From a virus, in the IMG/VR virus record IMGVR_UViG_3300037247_000797, positions 1-49,442 of that record: a stretch of 49,442 bases of DNA. One strand, written 5' to 3'. The notes beneath the pieces were generated by a model. It did not search any database, was not told the origin of the DNA, and saw nothing but the letters and a program-made list of their open reading frames with translations. This document shows, piece after piece, positions 28,673-37,450 of the stretch (position 1 is the stretch's first letter; each line of letters opens with the position of its first letter). The translations under genes and the position numbers were made by a program.

Positions 28673-29389
28673 CTATCGTCCCACTCCAATCTTCAAGCGT
28701 TGGGATGCGAGCGCGGCAGCGGCAGCAGCAGGCACCCCCCCGAGTGTGGCGGTGGCTGGGTAGAGGACACGGGGGTGGTTACTAACAACGGTTCCATCAT
28801 TGACCAGGGTTACGCCGCCAATGAGCTCAACGAGTTCTCGAACAAGTGGGGCATAGAAGACAAGATTCTGCGGGCGCACAAGGAGAGGAGAATAGCCTTC
28901 CGCCAGCGCAGCCACCTCAGCGTCAGCAAGGGCTGCATTCCAAATGGCCATCTCGGCGATATGCCCACTCGTTTCCCATATGATACCCACACGCTTCTGT
29001 ACTCCAATAGCCGTATTGTCCAATCCGACAGGGTTGACATCAGTAGCCTCAGTCCCCTTGCTTCCCCCATCAATGAAGGCAGCTCGCGCGTTCGTAGCCG
29101 AAAAGACCCCACAAGCATGATGCCACGTATTTATTGTAATGCCTGTAGTTGAAGCAGCCTCGCCAGATACCCCAACGTCATTGCTAGACGCAAAAATTGT
29201 GTTGCCAGCATCTATCCTCAGATGGTGGTGATTCGAGTTCCCCGCAGTGTCCGCAATAGAGAGTAGTGTCTGGCTTATATCAACTTCGTTAACATTGAAC
29301 CAACATGCTATCGAGAAGGGCACGGCAGTAAGGATTGCCGAACCGATGTTGAGGTTGTCTTCTGTAGCGTTGTCAAAGAGCCTGGCCAC
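28673..29389 (-). CDS. LamG/concanavalin-like virion or fibre protein
   Basis: A 238-residue protein. Residues about 20-160 match a LamG-type beta-sandwich: FSIACWFNVNEVDISQTLLS, HHLRIDAGNTIFASS, NTWHHACGVFSATNARAAFIDG and GHIAEMAIWNAALADAEVAAL. The C-terminal 60 residues carry a Pro/Ala-rich tail ending in basic residues. Such domains bind sugars and occur in phage fibres and decoration proteins. Last of the structural cluster and upstream of two small membrane genes. An enzyme role is unlikely. Confidence 0.75.
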   Translation of the reverse strand: MARLFDNATEDNLNIGSAILTAVPFSIACWFNVNEVDISQTLLSIADTAGNSNHHHLRIDAGNTIFASSNDVGVSGEAASTTGITINTWHHACGVFSATNARAAFIDGGSKGTEATDVNPVGLDNTAIGVQKRVGIIWETSGHIAEMAIWNAALADAEVAALAEGYSPLLVRPQNLVFYAPLVRELVELIGGVTLVNDGTVVSNHPRVLYPATATLGGVPAAAAAALASQRLKIGVGR

Positions 29390-29391
29390 GG

Positions 29392-29886
29392 CTACGTTTC
29401 CCGAACCTCTACCCGAAGGAGTTGAGCATCAGCATCAAGGCTGTCGGAACCATTGTTAGCATCGCGCCGAATCTTTAGACGGAAGGATTCACCTACGGCT
29501 ACACTGTCCATCTCGGCACCATCGGTGAACGTGATGTCATCGTAGCTCACTTCGCCATCAGCGGAGGGAGCCGCCGCTGTTACAGACTGGACGGCAGCGA
29601 AGCCATCAGCATCTAAATCGAAAGCGTCATCAGCGTGGCGTTCCCACTGAGCGTCCCAAACTACATTGTTTACCGTAACACCATCTGCCATCCAAACAAG
29701 CATGACCTCCACACCACCACCGTCGTAGTGCCGTGGCATCACACCAGGAAAGACGGCTTCCTCGTCCGTATCCTTATCGAAGTCTAGAATAGGGTGGGAG
29801 TTACGTGTGTCGAGCGTTGCGTAGACTGACGCCGTAGGATCGTTATTCTTGGGCTCGAAGACGCAGAGGGTGTCGCCTGACGCCAT
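29392..29886 (-). CDS. Putative virion beta-sandwich protein
   Basis: A 164-residue acidic, beta-rich protein with patterns like VEVMLVWMADGVTVNNVVWDAQWE, then SYDDITFTDGAEMDSVAVGESFRLKIRRD and a final LLRVEVRET, quoted here in parts. This layout is common to phage fibre-tip or decoration domains. Its stop lies 2 bases before the LamG-like gene's start in transcription order, so both are made together. No known name can be given. Confidence 0.58.
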   Translation of the reverse strand: MASGDTLCVFEPKNNDPTASVYATLDTRNSHPILDFDKDTDEEAVFPGVMPRHYDGGGVEVMLVWMADGVTVNNVVWDAQWERHADDAFDLDADGFAAVQSVTAAAPSADGEVSYDDITFTDGAEMDSVAVGESFRLKIRRDANNGSDSLDADAQLLRVEVRET

Positions 29887-30099
29887 TTAAATCCACCCCT
29901 TCCAGCCACACTTACCACAGAGGGCTCGGGCAAGCTCCTTGAGCTGCGGGTGCTTCTGACGAGGCTCCGTCCACATCATCTCGCCCTCGCAGGTCGTCTC
30001 GGTACAGGCCACACCAGTTGGTTCAGCAGGTTTGTGGGCCTCGCGCTCCTTCTTGGTCTTCCTGTACTGCTCTTTCTCGTAGCTCTTCAGTGCCATCAT
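29887..30099 (-). CDS. Small zinc-ribbon protein within the structural block
   Basis: A 70-residue basic protein. After a Lys/Glu-rich N-terminus it has CTETTC near residue 33 and CGKCGWKG at the end, a two-knuckle zinc ribbon. ATG 30099 and ATG 30096 are both possible, with GGAGATA upstream. It is unusual to see a zinc ribbon among fibre genes. Function unknown. Confidence 0.55.
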   Translation of the reverse strand: MMALKSYEKEQYRKTKKEREAHKPAEPTGVACTETTCEGEMMWTEPRQKHPQLKELARALCGKCGWKGWI

Positions 30100-30105
30100 T
30101 ATCTC

Positions 30106-30999
30106 CTAATCGTCAATCACCGTAAACGACACGCTGCCGTGTACTTGAACGGCTGCACTGAGCTCCATGTTCAATGTCTGAGCGGCAGTGCCCACCCAAA
30201 GAGGCACGATACCACCAGCACTCCAGGTATACCCTTCACGGGCCTCGCAGGGTACTTGGCCGGTGTATGCTGTACCGCCAGCCCCATCCTCGAAGCGGAC
30301 ATCCGTTACACCATCTGAGACGATGAAGACAGCCCAGACCGCAATTCGCTTACCAGCAGCTTGAGCCCCAATGATACCATTGTCGCCCGCGCCACCAGCA
30401 TTGATGGCTATGGACTGAGGCTCGAAGTCACCGCGCACCCGTAAGTAACCACTACGGTCGAAGAGGGCGTCTACGCGGTCGTTGTCTGCAACCTCATCTG
30501 GTTGGGCCTCGGATGACTGAGAGCGGCCACCAATCTTTACAGGCCCAACCGCCTCTCCACTATCGAGGCCATCATGTGCAACATCCCCTGAGACAGCACC
30601 GATAACGTTTGCGCCCGTAGGGAGGGCTGCTACAACATCGACCTGAAGCTCGGAGCCGTCCAGAGCAGCAGAGAGGGCATTGTCGTGAGTCCAGAGGGCG
30701 CCGTTTGCGTCTACGAGAAGGTGGACAGCATCGCCCTCAACAGGCGTCAGGCCACCAAGAGCATCATCACGAGCTGCCGCCACTAGCACTACAGGTACGC
30801 TGGTCGTTGCTAGGCCACCAGGAGCGCCAACCGCGTCGTCGTGGACATGGGTTGCTATAGCACCAAACCCCACCGTATTCGTGCCTGTGCCTGTAACGCC
30901 AGTATCGACAGCGAATTGCATAGCAGCAACATTGCCGTCAGTGGTTAGGAAGTGGAGCTTTGCTGCACCAGATTCAGTTGGGGCTGCTGGAAATGCCAT
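30106..30999 (-). CDS. Putative virion protein
   Basis: A 297-residue, Ala/Gly/Val-rich, beta-rich protein. It has repeated short blocks such as AVGAPGGLATTSVPVVLVAAARDDALGGL, DAVHLLVDANGALWTHDNAL and LFDRSGYLRVRGDFEPQ (in part), and a C-terminal beta-sandwich-like end (HGSVSFTVIDD). This is typical of phage head-decoration or fibre-associated proteins, though not of a specific family I know. It is expressed between the small gene at 31001 and the zinc-ribbon gene. Confidence 0.55.
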   Translation of the reverse strand: MAFPAAPTESGAAKLHFLTTDGNVAAMQFAVDTGVTGTGTNTVGFGAIATHVHDDAVGAPGGLATTSVPVVLVAAARDDALGGLTPVEGDAVHLLVDANGALWTHDNALSAALDGSELQVDVVAALPTGANVIGAVSGDVAHDGLDSGEAVGPVKIGGRSQSSEAQPDEVADNDRVDALFDRSGYLRVRGDFEPQSIAINAGGAGDNGIIGAQAAGKRIAVWAVFIVSDGVTDVRFEDGAGGTAYTGQVPCEAREGYTWSAGGIVPLWVGTAAQTLNMELSAAVQVHGSVSFTVIDD

Positions 31000-31000
31000 G

Positions 31001-31189
31001 TTAGTCCTTCTCGTCCATCTTGGACGCTATGCCCTCCAAGACCGTGTGAATCTCTTTGAGGCCCTCATGTATCGTCTCGAACCACTCGAGGAGTAGCTGC
31101 TGGTATAAATAGGGTTGCACAGCCCACTGAGGAACAATAGGTAGCGGCGCCTTAGTAGTCTCTTTGGCCGGCTGTATTTTCTTCGTCAC
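31001..31189 (-). CDS. Small hypothetical protein
   Basis: A 62-residue protein from GTG 31189, with GAGGAGGAGCG 5 bases upstream. N-terminus is Lys/Thr-rich, and the C-terminus is a helical, acidic coil (LLEWFETIHEGLKEIHTVLEGI). A trimerising or docking role near the fibre is possible. It is preceded by a candidate promoter and followed after 1 base by the gene at 30106. Confidence 0.5.
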   Translation of the reverse strand: MTKKIQPAKETTKAPLPIVPQWAVQPYLYQQLLLEWFETIHEGLKEIHTVLEGIASKMDEKD

Positions 31190-31225
31190 AGTCGCTCCTC
31201 CTCTTTCAGTGCTGACAGTGGCCCT

Positions 31226-31256
31226 ATTATATCTGAGCCTCTATTCATCATACCAA
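31226..31256 (-). promoter_or_regulatory. Candidate internal promoter for the fibre-end genes
   Basis: On the minus strand, TATAAT (31231 to 31226) follows TTGGTA (31256 to 31251) at a 19-base spacing, just ahead of the small gene at 31189. The -10 is perfect but the -35 is weak and the spacer long. It could give extra expression of the genes at 28.2-31.2 kb. Confidence 0.38.
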
Positions 31257-31279
31257 ATCTACCCCCCGAAAACAAGCCC

Positions 31280-34200
31280 CTACTCTATCAAGTTGAGTGT
31301 CAGTATGTTGGCCGCCGCCGCCACATTGGCTACGTCGCAGATGATACACTCTTCGCCTGTACGCCCGACACCAATGAGTTGCATACGGCTCCCCGAGACA
31401 CGACCAAAGACACGGATATTGTCGGCGGCAGGCGCGGCGGGTGTCGCCATGGTTGTGTGTTGTGTGTAGCCGGGCATGAGAACGTTGCTGTCTAATAGCT
31501 GAACGCCCTCAATAGTGACGCCTGCGTCGGCTGTATGCTCGTTGATGTCGTCGGTCGTGACCGTACCTACAAGGTCGATTGTGGGAGCGGTGAGCTCGAG
31601 CTGACCATCAGCGTCGATGTCAAGCTGCCCATCGGCAGAGGAATAGATCTTCAGCTCTGCGTCACGGAAGTTCAGCTCGTTAGCGCCAGTGATGAGAAGG
31701 GTACCCGTGAGGTTCCGAGTACCGTCTGCTAGCAGGTAGATGGTATGGTCGTCATCACCAAGGCCAGCAATGGTTCCATGGTCAATATCCGCCTCTGCGA
31801 CATGCTCAGTTGCTGCAAAGTCTGAGAACCCATCGTGGAAGGCACCACCAGCCCAGATGATAGTGCGGTCGTTTCCGGCATCGTCGGTGAACATGAACTC
31901 CGTTGGGTCGCCGGTCTTCATCCATAGCTGCCCCTGATCGCCCACGTCGCCATCAGCATTGGCCTGCTCACGAAGGAAGACGACGCCTCCGTCATCTAGG
32001 TTGTTGCCATCCAGATCGATGTCGCCTGACATCGCCCGGGTGCCATCGGCTAAGAAGTAGTTGGTGTGGTCATCATCAGCTAGACCCGCCAGGTTGCCGT
32101 GGTCGGTGACACCTTCCGTGGTGAACGTGGTATCGAAGGCACTAAGAATCTCGGCAGCCGTACCCGCAGACTTCTGGAAGATGAAGCGAGCGGCCAGCAC
32201 GCCATGTACCTGCAAGCGATTTGGCAAGGTGCTAGGTGCTGCTTCCTGCTCCGCTTGGGCTTGAGTAGCATAGTGATTCGAGCCATAGACCATGACCAGC
32301 TCGCCATCTAGCTCGATATACCACCAGAGGTTCGCCCACTTATTGTTCCCCACAGTCTGCAATGTGCCAGTGCCGCCTGCACCGTTATCATAAAGGGTAT
32401 TCGGCCACGCAGCAGTGCCGCTATTTTCCTTGCCTTGTGAGGAGTATTCATCAAAGGTATCGGCGGCTCCGCCTGGGTTAGTATCAAGCGCACCAATGAC
32501 GAAGGGAGTCAACCCTCTCCAGAGTTGACCTGCCGTTACAGCCACATTCCGCGTGCCCGTCTCTGAGAAGATGATGCCGCCAACTTCCCTGTCGCGTGCG
32601 ATGGGAGCCAACCCCCGCAACCGCTGGATCATAGCATTCGCGTGGTCACCAATCTCCCACGGAGCGTTCTGAACATGCAGCGTAGTATCTGCCTCGTTGA
32701 CTACCGTTCCTAGGGGGAAGTCGGTAGTATGGTCGAAGTTGTCGCTTGTGCGGACGACAACCTGAGGATCGTTGGGGTCGTTGAGTTCGACCCCGATGTA
32801 ACGGATGCTGTCAATCGGGATGGTCAGCCCGTTAGACGCTGGCCAATCAAAGAAGCGGAGTTGTGCCACTGCGCTGTCCGAAGAACGCATAGCACCCGTA
32901 CCTGCCGCCACGTCGATGTTGACGCCTCCTGGCTTCGAGATCGTTCCTCCAGTAAACCACCCCGCAGAGTGGAAGAGGATATTCATCTGCTCTACGTTGG
33001 TATAGGTGGGGCTGCCGATGAGTGGGAGCTGAACATCGTTCGCATCGAGATAGGTACCGTTCAGAAGGTCGAGCTTCGTCCCATCAAGGGTCATTCGCTC
33101 AGTGCCAGCAATGTCGAAGCGAATGATGTCCTCATCTGCCGATTCCTCGACATCAACCTTGGTGTCGCCATCAATGTCGCTGATGAGTGTTGAGATAAGG
33201 CCGCCTGTGGCCGGCGGGGAGCCTGCATAGAGCGTACCGAAGTCTGGCGCAAAGATGTCGCCTACGTAATAGTTTGTGAAGCCGGAGGCAATCGTAAGGA
33301 ACGTGCCCGAGGGGGTTATACCCAAGCCAGCATAACCAACTACATCATCAATGAAGAGGTTGTCCATCTGATTAAGAGCGTTGGTCTGGAAGTCTCCAAA
33401 CGTGCCGTCAGTATGGTCAAACCGGATGGTGAGAGCGCTGAAGACAAGGTTGATTGCGGGCGCCGAAATGCCAGTTCCCGTACTAAAGAGGGCATCAGAC
33501 CCGTTGAACTCAATTTCAAGGTCACGCCAGATGTGTGGGCCGCTTCCTGCTGTAGCACTCCCGTGGAGTTCTAGCCCATTGTCGATAGCGAAGCGCCCGC
33601 CCGAGATGAGGAGATCGCCAGGGAGTCCTTCATTTGTGCTACTATCGTTCCACCACGAGGTAAGACGGAGCTGGGAGTCGAGTACCCGACACTCGTTTGG
33701 CTCATCACCGCTGTTTGAGTTCACCCACAGGCCCGTCAGGAAGCCGCTACAGTCTTTGAAGATGAGCTTGAGGGGGAATGTAGCCGACGCGCCATTCGGC
33801 CAGAACCCATAGCCACCGGCTGTAGCGTTGTTAGCCCTATTCTCGAATGAGCAGTTGTCGTACATCACCAGGCTGGGTGCCGTGCCTGGCGTGTCTAGTG
33901 TTACCATCACGCTTCCAGCCGTGTTGTTCCTGAAGGCGATGTCGCGGAAGACGAGACCTGAACCGATGCCTCCGCTGTCTACCTTAAAAGAGGCCCGCTC
34001 CAACTGGATTCGACCCTGCACGACGAGGATGGAGTTGTGCCCTCGATCATGGGTGGGGGGCATCCCAACAATCGTGATGACAACAGCCGACGGGATCGTA
34101 GCAGTCTCAGTGGCGTTCACATCCTCGCTGTTGCACATCCAGATGGTTGCCGTTACACCAGCGGCGATGGCTGCTTGGAAGGCGCCGTCAGCGCCGGCTA

Positions 34201-34504
34201 AGGTTTCATGGGTACCCATCCCATCGGCCTCAACCACGTAATCAAAGCAGGCGGATTCCCCTAAGGCCACGACCTGGATTTCAATTTCGCCCGTGTAGCT
34301 ACGGCCGCCAACCGCACCCGATGTACGACGCGCCCGGGGGCGGAAAAAGTGTGGCCCGGTGAGTCCTGTAAAGGCAGCATCTCCTGCACGGCCGGTGGTT
34401 TGAGTATCCGACACTGTACGGTCGGTGAGGTCAATCGCCTCAATGACAACGCCAGCTAGTGGGCGTTTGTCTTCGTTAACAGCCACAATCTTATAGGCGG
34501 CCAT
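31280..34504 (-). CDS. Long tail fibre / tailspike-like protein
   Basis: A 1074-residue protein, starting at TAATG with the nuclease stop. The N-terminal 100 residues look like a virion-anchoring beta domain (VVIEAIDLTDRTV). Residues about 115-430 have many short strands and Gly/Asn turns like a right-handed beta-helix. The rest carries fibre repeats, including two units of the type HGNLAGLADDDHTNYFLADGT (about residue 820 and 920, see the repeat entry) and a final RVSGSRMQLIGVGRTGEE end. It should be the host-binding fibre. No catalytic motif could be assigned. Confidence 0.78.
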   Translation of the reverse strand: MAAYKIVAVNEDKRPLAGVVIEAIDLTDRTVSDTQTTGRAGDAAFTGLTGPHFFRPRARRTSGAVGGRSYTGEIEIQVVALGESACFDYVVEADGMGTHETLAGADGAFQAAIAAGVTATIWMCNSEDVNATETATIPSAVVITIVGMPPTHDRGHNSILVVQGRIQLERASFKVDSGGIGSGLVFRDIAFRNNTAGSVMVTLDTPGTAPSLVMYDNCSFENRANNATAGGYGFWPNGASATFPLKLIFKDCSGFLTGLWVNSNSGDEPNECRVLDSQLRLTSWWNDSSTNEGLPGDLLISGGRFAIDNGLELHGSATAGSGPHIWRDLEIEFNGSDALFSTGTGISAPAINLVFSALTIRFDHTDGTFGDFQTNALNQMDNLFIDDVVGYAGLGITPSGTFLTIASGFTNYYVGDIFAPDFGTLYAGSPPATGGLISTLISDIDGDTKVDVEESADEDIIRFDIAGTERMTLDGTKLDLLNGTYLDANDVQLPLIGSPTYTNVEQMNILFHSAGWFTGGTISKPGGVNIDVAAGTGAMRSSDSAVAQLRFFDWPASNGLTIPIDSIRYIGVELNDPNDPQVVVRTSDNFDHTTDFPLGTVVNEADTTLHVQNAPWEIGDHANAMIQRLRGLAPIARDREVGGIIFSETGTRNVAVTAGQLWRGLTPFVIGALDTNPGGAADTFDEYSSQGKENSGTAAWPNTLYDNGAGGTGTLQTVGNNKWANLWWYIELDGELVMVYGSNHYATQAQAEQEAAPSTLPNRLQVHGVLAARFIFQKSAGTAAEILSAFDTTFTTEGVTDHGNLAGLADDDHTNYFLADGTRAMSGDIDLDGNNLDDGGVVFLREQANADGDVGDQGQLWMKTGDPTEFMFTDDAGNDRTIIWAGGAFHDGFSDFAATEHVAEADIDHGTIAGLGDDDHTIYLLADGTRNLTGTLLITGANELNFRDAELKIYSSADGQLDIDADGQLELTAPTIDLVGTVTTDDINEHTADAGVTIEGVQLLDSNVLMPGYTQHTTMATPAAPAADNIRVFGRVSGSRMQLIGVGRTGEECIICDVANVAAAANILTLNLIE
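31690..32115 (-). repeat. Two fibre repeat units in the tail fibre gene
   Basis: Two related coding segments, about 32015-32110 and 31700-31795, both encode the DHG(N/T)(L/I)AGL(A/G)DDDHT.Y.LADGTR signature, typical of phage fibre shafts. The DNA is diverged at many third positions, so the duplication is old. Units are about 315 bases apart. Confidence 0.65.
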
Positions 34505-35052
34505 TACACTTTCCTCTCAGGCACGTCTTCGCCCCGTTCCCAGGCCAAGTCCAGTATAAACTGAGGGCGCTGAAGGATGTCATCCTCCCAAAGCTCCAGT
34601 ACCTTCCAGCCCATTGAGGAGAGTTGAGCCTCGGCCCCAAACGTTGTGGCTCTGTCTTCTGGTTTTTGGAGGTGCCAGCGTATACCCTGCACCATCCAAA
34701 CCTCGAGGCGCCTAGAGAACGCAAAGTCAGCAATGAACCCCCCGAACAGAGTACGGCCGCCTAGGAATGGGGCCTGAAATGTGAAGTCCACTTGGGGTAT
34801 CTGCTTCCTCTGGATCGTAAGGTATTCAAAGACGATGAACTCAATCAACGAACCGCCCCATTGAGTCTTCCAGCCCTCATAGCGTTGAAGAAGAGCTTCC
34901 TCCTGCTCGGGTCGAATGGGTGTCTCGGGGCCGGCCAGAGGACGCAGCTCGCGGCCTTCGCGCTCCACCGCCTCTTCGGCTCCAGGCACCCTAGGGCGCT
35001 TAAACGGCACGAGCGGCCGTCGGATCGCTAGCTCACCGGGTCGGCGGGGCAT
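34504..35052 (-). CDS. Vsr/DUF559-like endonuclease within the structural block
   Basis: A 182-residue protein. The N-terminal 50 residues are Arg/Pro-rich. The core has IPQVDFTFQAPFLGG, GGFIADFAFSRRLEVWMVQG with Asp then Glu-x-x-x-Gln, and AQLSSMGWKVLELWEDDILQ, the closing pattern of the restriction-endonuclease-like Vsr/DUF559 family. It probably cuts or nicks DNA. Its place between nozzle and fibre genes is odd. It could be a homing-type nuclease, or a protein carried in the particle. Start ATG 35052 lacks a strong ribosome binding site. Confidence 0.65.
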   Translation of the reverse strand: MPRRPGELAIRRPLVPFKRPRVPGAEEAVEREGRELRPLAGPETPIRPEQEEALLQRYEGWKTQWGGSLIEFIVFEYLTIQRKQIPQVDFTFQAPFLGGRTLFGGFIADFAFSRRLEVWMVQGIRWHLQKPEDRATTFGAEAQLSSMGWKVLELWEDDILQRPQFILDLAWERGEDVPERKV

Positions 35053-35133
35053 GATTAAACGCCCGCTAAGGCCCCTGAGGTCAACAGGAGCGCGTTTTTA
35101 CACGTAAAGAGGGTCTCTGTAGGGGGACTCATG

Positions 35134-37275
35134 CTAAGGCCCCACCGTCTCGATCACTTGCAATTCGATAAAGCCTCTTCCACCCATCGCTGCGCGGAAA
35201 TCGAAGATGGTGGCGGGCATGTCGGTGATTCGAACATTGATACCCCCGCTCTCCATCGAGGGGATTTCTAGGTTGATAAGTTCGGGAGTGTTGACAAGGG
35301 ACTTCAGGAACTGCCAGATGCGTTCTGCCGTCACTGTATCCTCACCGATCAAGAGCTTGCGTTCTACCATCCGACTCACGTTGATGCGAAGCGTCCAGGC
35401 TGTGCGGATGTGGGGCTTCTTGTCAAAGAGCAGGGTAAGGGCACGCAAGGTAGGAGAGACCCCCACTTCCAAGAAGATGTCCGCGTCGTTTGCATGGGCA
35501 GCAGCCGTGGTGCTGTTGTACGCTCGAGTGATGGTCAGCGTCTCAGTCGATTGAACCATCGCGGTGATCTGCATTTGCTCCTTGTCGATAAGAATGACAT
35601 CGCCAATGCGGAAGGCACTAACATCGGTGACCACGACCGCTGTAACAGCATCGTTGATCGCTCCTGCGGCACCTATATCCTCACCAGAGTCTCCGAACGA
35701 GACTCCAATACCCCTGTCGAGGGTGATGCGAAACTGGACAGTCTTGAAGGCAGTACCCCGATGGTTTGGTTCGTCGAACCAGATCTCCTGCTGGTCGTTA
35801 GTATACGTCCCCAGGTCGCGGTAGTCCGCATTCTCGTTGTTGTTCAGCCGGTACTCGACGCGGACAGTCTCCGAGGCGCTCATGTTGTACCCATCTAAGT
35901 TCAGCCTCAGGAGAATGCCCTCGAGTTCTGTGAAGCCGCCGTCAAACCAGCCAGTTTCAAAGGAGAGAGGCCCGTCCTCAAACCGCTGCCCGGCACCAAC
36001 GAAAGGCGTGTCCCCCGTTGTCGGGAGGTAGTAGGTGTGAAGGGTGAAGTCCGTTCCGCCCTGGTCGTCTAGGGCCGCAACGTCGATAGCTCGAGTGGTG
36101 TTCAACAGCGACACGCTCGTGGGGAAGGAGTCGACGAGGGCGCCGTAGGGCTGCGAGGACGCCACTTCAGAGCCAAACCAGCTCCAGCCAACACCATTGT
36201 AGACCGCAAGACGCCAGCTTCGGGGGCTGGTGAGGCTTCTACACACGGCCCACAAGTCAGCCGTCCCTGCAATGAAGTGGGAGATTTGGTAGTTGTTGGG
36301 CAACCCTGCGTGCCCCGTCTCTGCCATCCAGCTCGTTGGGGGGCCGTCCTTACCGAACATGCCGATCCGCCGCACCGTCTGAGCGTTGCCCGGGTTGTAC
36401 TCCCAAACGTTCCAGCCATCAGAGACGATGACCGACCCATTCCAGACAGTTCCCAGAGCAAGGCGGTTGCTGTCCCCTACATCCTTTACTTCAACTGCAT
36501 TGTAAACGTACCAGTCTAGTATCCACAGCTTACCCATGCTGAGGAAGTAAACAGCGCTGGCACCCCAAGGGGCCATCGCCACGCCCAGGAATGATGCTGA
36601 AATGTCCCCAGTCTGCCAACGGGGGTCAAGGGCGCCGGCCGAATCGACATCCCAGGCAATACCGTCTGAGGAACCAATGATCCCACCGCCCTCTCCGTGA
36701 GCTATGATGAGACCATCCCAGAAGATAGCATCTGAGAGCTGCATAGAGGCATTCGCGGCGGGTGTCGCTGGGAGGGCGGAAGATTTCGTCCATGAAGTAC
36801 CGTTAGTTGAACGAACATACTCCAGCCCGCTCCCCTGGGTACCAGACGTACCTGTCGCTATCAGGAACCGCGTGCCTGTTGAAGTAACGCCCTCGACTAT
36901 CCGGCCAAAGCGGTTTGAGTTAGCATCACCCGATCCCAGATAGCGCCGCGTGAGAGTAGAGCGGTCGCTGTCCAACGTGTAGATGGCGTCTTGGGCAGCT
37001 ACATACAGATTTCCGTTACTATCGGGGCCGAGGTCAGTATGATAGACAGAACGTACACCCTGACCAAAGTTGAAGCCTGTGCCGGGGTCGGAGTTGGGGT
37101 TGACGGTGTTCCGCCGAGAGGGTAGGGTGATGTGGCGCGGGCGCCGCAAGTCAACACCGCCAGCGTTGTCCCAGTGGGTTCCCCCCGCTTCGCGTATCTC
37201 GAGCTGGCGAAAGCCAAAGCCCCCGGTAAAGTCATCTAAAACTACCCAGAAGGCATGGTCATTCGCGCTCGTCAT
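35134..37275 (-). CDS. Nozzle-like tail protein (beta-propeller)
   Basis: A 713-residue protein. The first about 430 residues read as a beta-propeller: repeated blade-like stretches such as GNLYVAAQDAIYTLDSDRST, GTRFLIATGTSG, DGLIIAHGEGGGIIGSSDG and NGSVIVSDGWNVWEYN. Later comes a beta module (about residues 529-606) also found in the adaptor and capsid proteins. Size, propeller and position after two adaptor-like genes fit the tail nozzle (T7 gp12/P22 gp10 type) of short-tailed phages; this is inference. It overlaps the 57-residue gene by 17 bases. Confidence 0.68.
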   Translation of the reverse strand: MTSANDHAFWVVLDDFTGGFGFRQLEIREAGGTHWDNAGGVDLRRPRHITLPSRRNTVNPNSDPGTGFNFGQGVRSVYHTDLGPDSNGNLYVAAQDAIYTLDSDRSTLTRRYLGSGDANSNRFGRIVEGVTSTGTRFLIATGTSGTQGSGLEYVRSTNGTSWTKSSALPATPAANASMQLSDAIFWDGLIIAHGEGGGIIGSSDGIAWDVDSAGALDPRWQTGDISASFLGVAMAPWGASAVYFLSMGKLWILDWYVYNAVEVKDVGDSNRLALGTVWNGSVIVSDGWNVWEYNPGNAQTVRRIGMFGKDGPPTSWMAETGHAGLPNNYQISHFIAGTADLWAVCRSLTSPRSWRLAVYNGVGWSWFGSEVASSQPYGALVDSFPTSVSLLNTTRAIDVAALDDQGGTDFTLHTYYLPTTGDTPFVGAGQRFEDGPLSFETGWFDGGFTELEGILLRLNLDGYNMSASETVRVEYRLNNNENADYRDLGTYTNDQQEIWFDEPNHRGTAFKTVQFRITLDRGIGVSFGDSGEDIGAAGAINDAVTAVVVTDVSAFRIGDVILIDKEQMQITAMVQSTETLTITRAYNSTTAAAHANDADIFLEVGVSPTLRALTLLFDKKPHIRTAWTLRINVSRMVERKLLIGEDTVTAERIWQFLKSLVNTPELINLEIPSMESGGINVRITDMPATIFDFRAAMGGRGFIELQVIETVGP

Positions 37276-37432
37276 AAGTGGCCTTACCGACCTTTAGACC
37301 AGTCGAGAATTCAGAGACCATACCGCCCCTAATGGGACTGTCAATCAGGAGTTCTACTCCATTCATTCTGATACTATCGTCTTGATAGGCTGCATCATCA
37401 ACGACAGAATCATCAGACACGTGTGGTGACAA
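37259..37432 (-). CDS. Small hypothetical protein (57 residues), TTG start
   Basis: Minus-strand frame from TTG 37432 to TGA 37259. The upstream GAGGGGGTGAT is an excellent ribosome binding site 6-7 bases from the TTG. The product is acidic at the start (VSDDSVVDDAAYQDD) and then beta-like (IRMNGVELLIDSP, MVSEFSTGLKVGKATYDERE), all protein-like. It fills the only gap between the adaptor and nozzle genes and overlaps the nozzle start by 17 bases. The GMVSEFSTGLKVG stretch recalls phage tail proteins, but no family is certain. Confidence 0.6.
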   Translation of the reverse strand: MSPHVSDDSVVDDAAYQDDSIRMNGVELLIDSPIRGGMVSEFSTGLKVGKATYDERE

Positions 37433-37450
37433 GCGCAGATCACCCCCTCT

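Noticed and set aside
32729-33193. Plus-strand frames opposite the tail fibre (also 33381-34241)
   Set aside because: These are complements of a well-supported 1074-residue fibre gene with fibre repeats; no ribosome binding sites or motifs.
35053-35133. Terminator or promoter in the gap between the nozzle and nuclease genes
   Set aside because: AAACGC and GCGTTT can pair but with a long loop, and no good -10/-35 pair was found on either strand.
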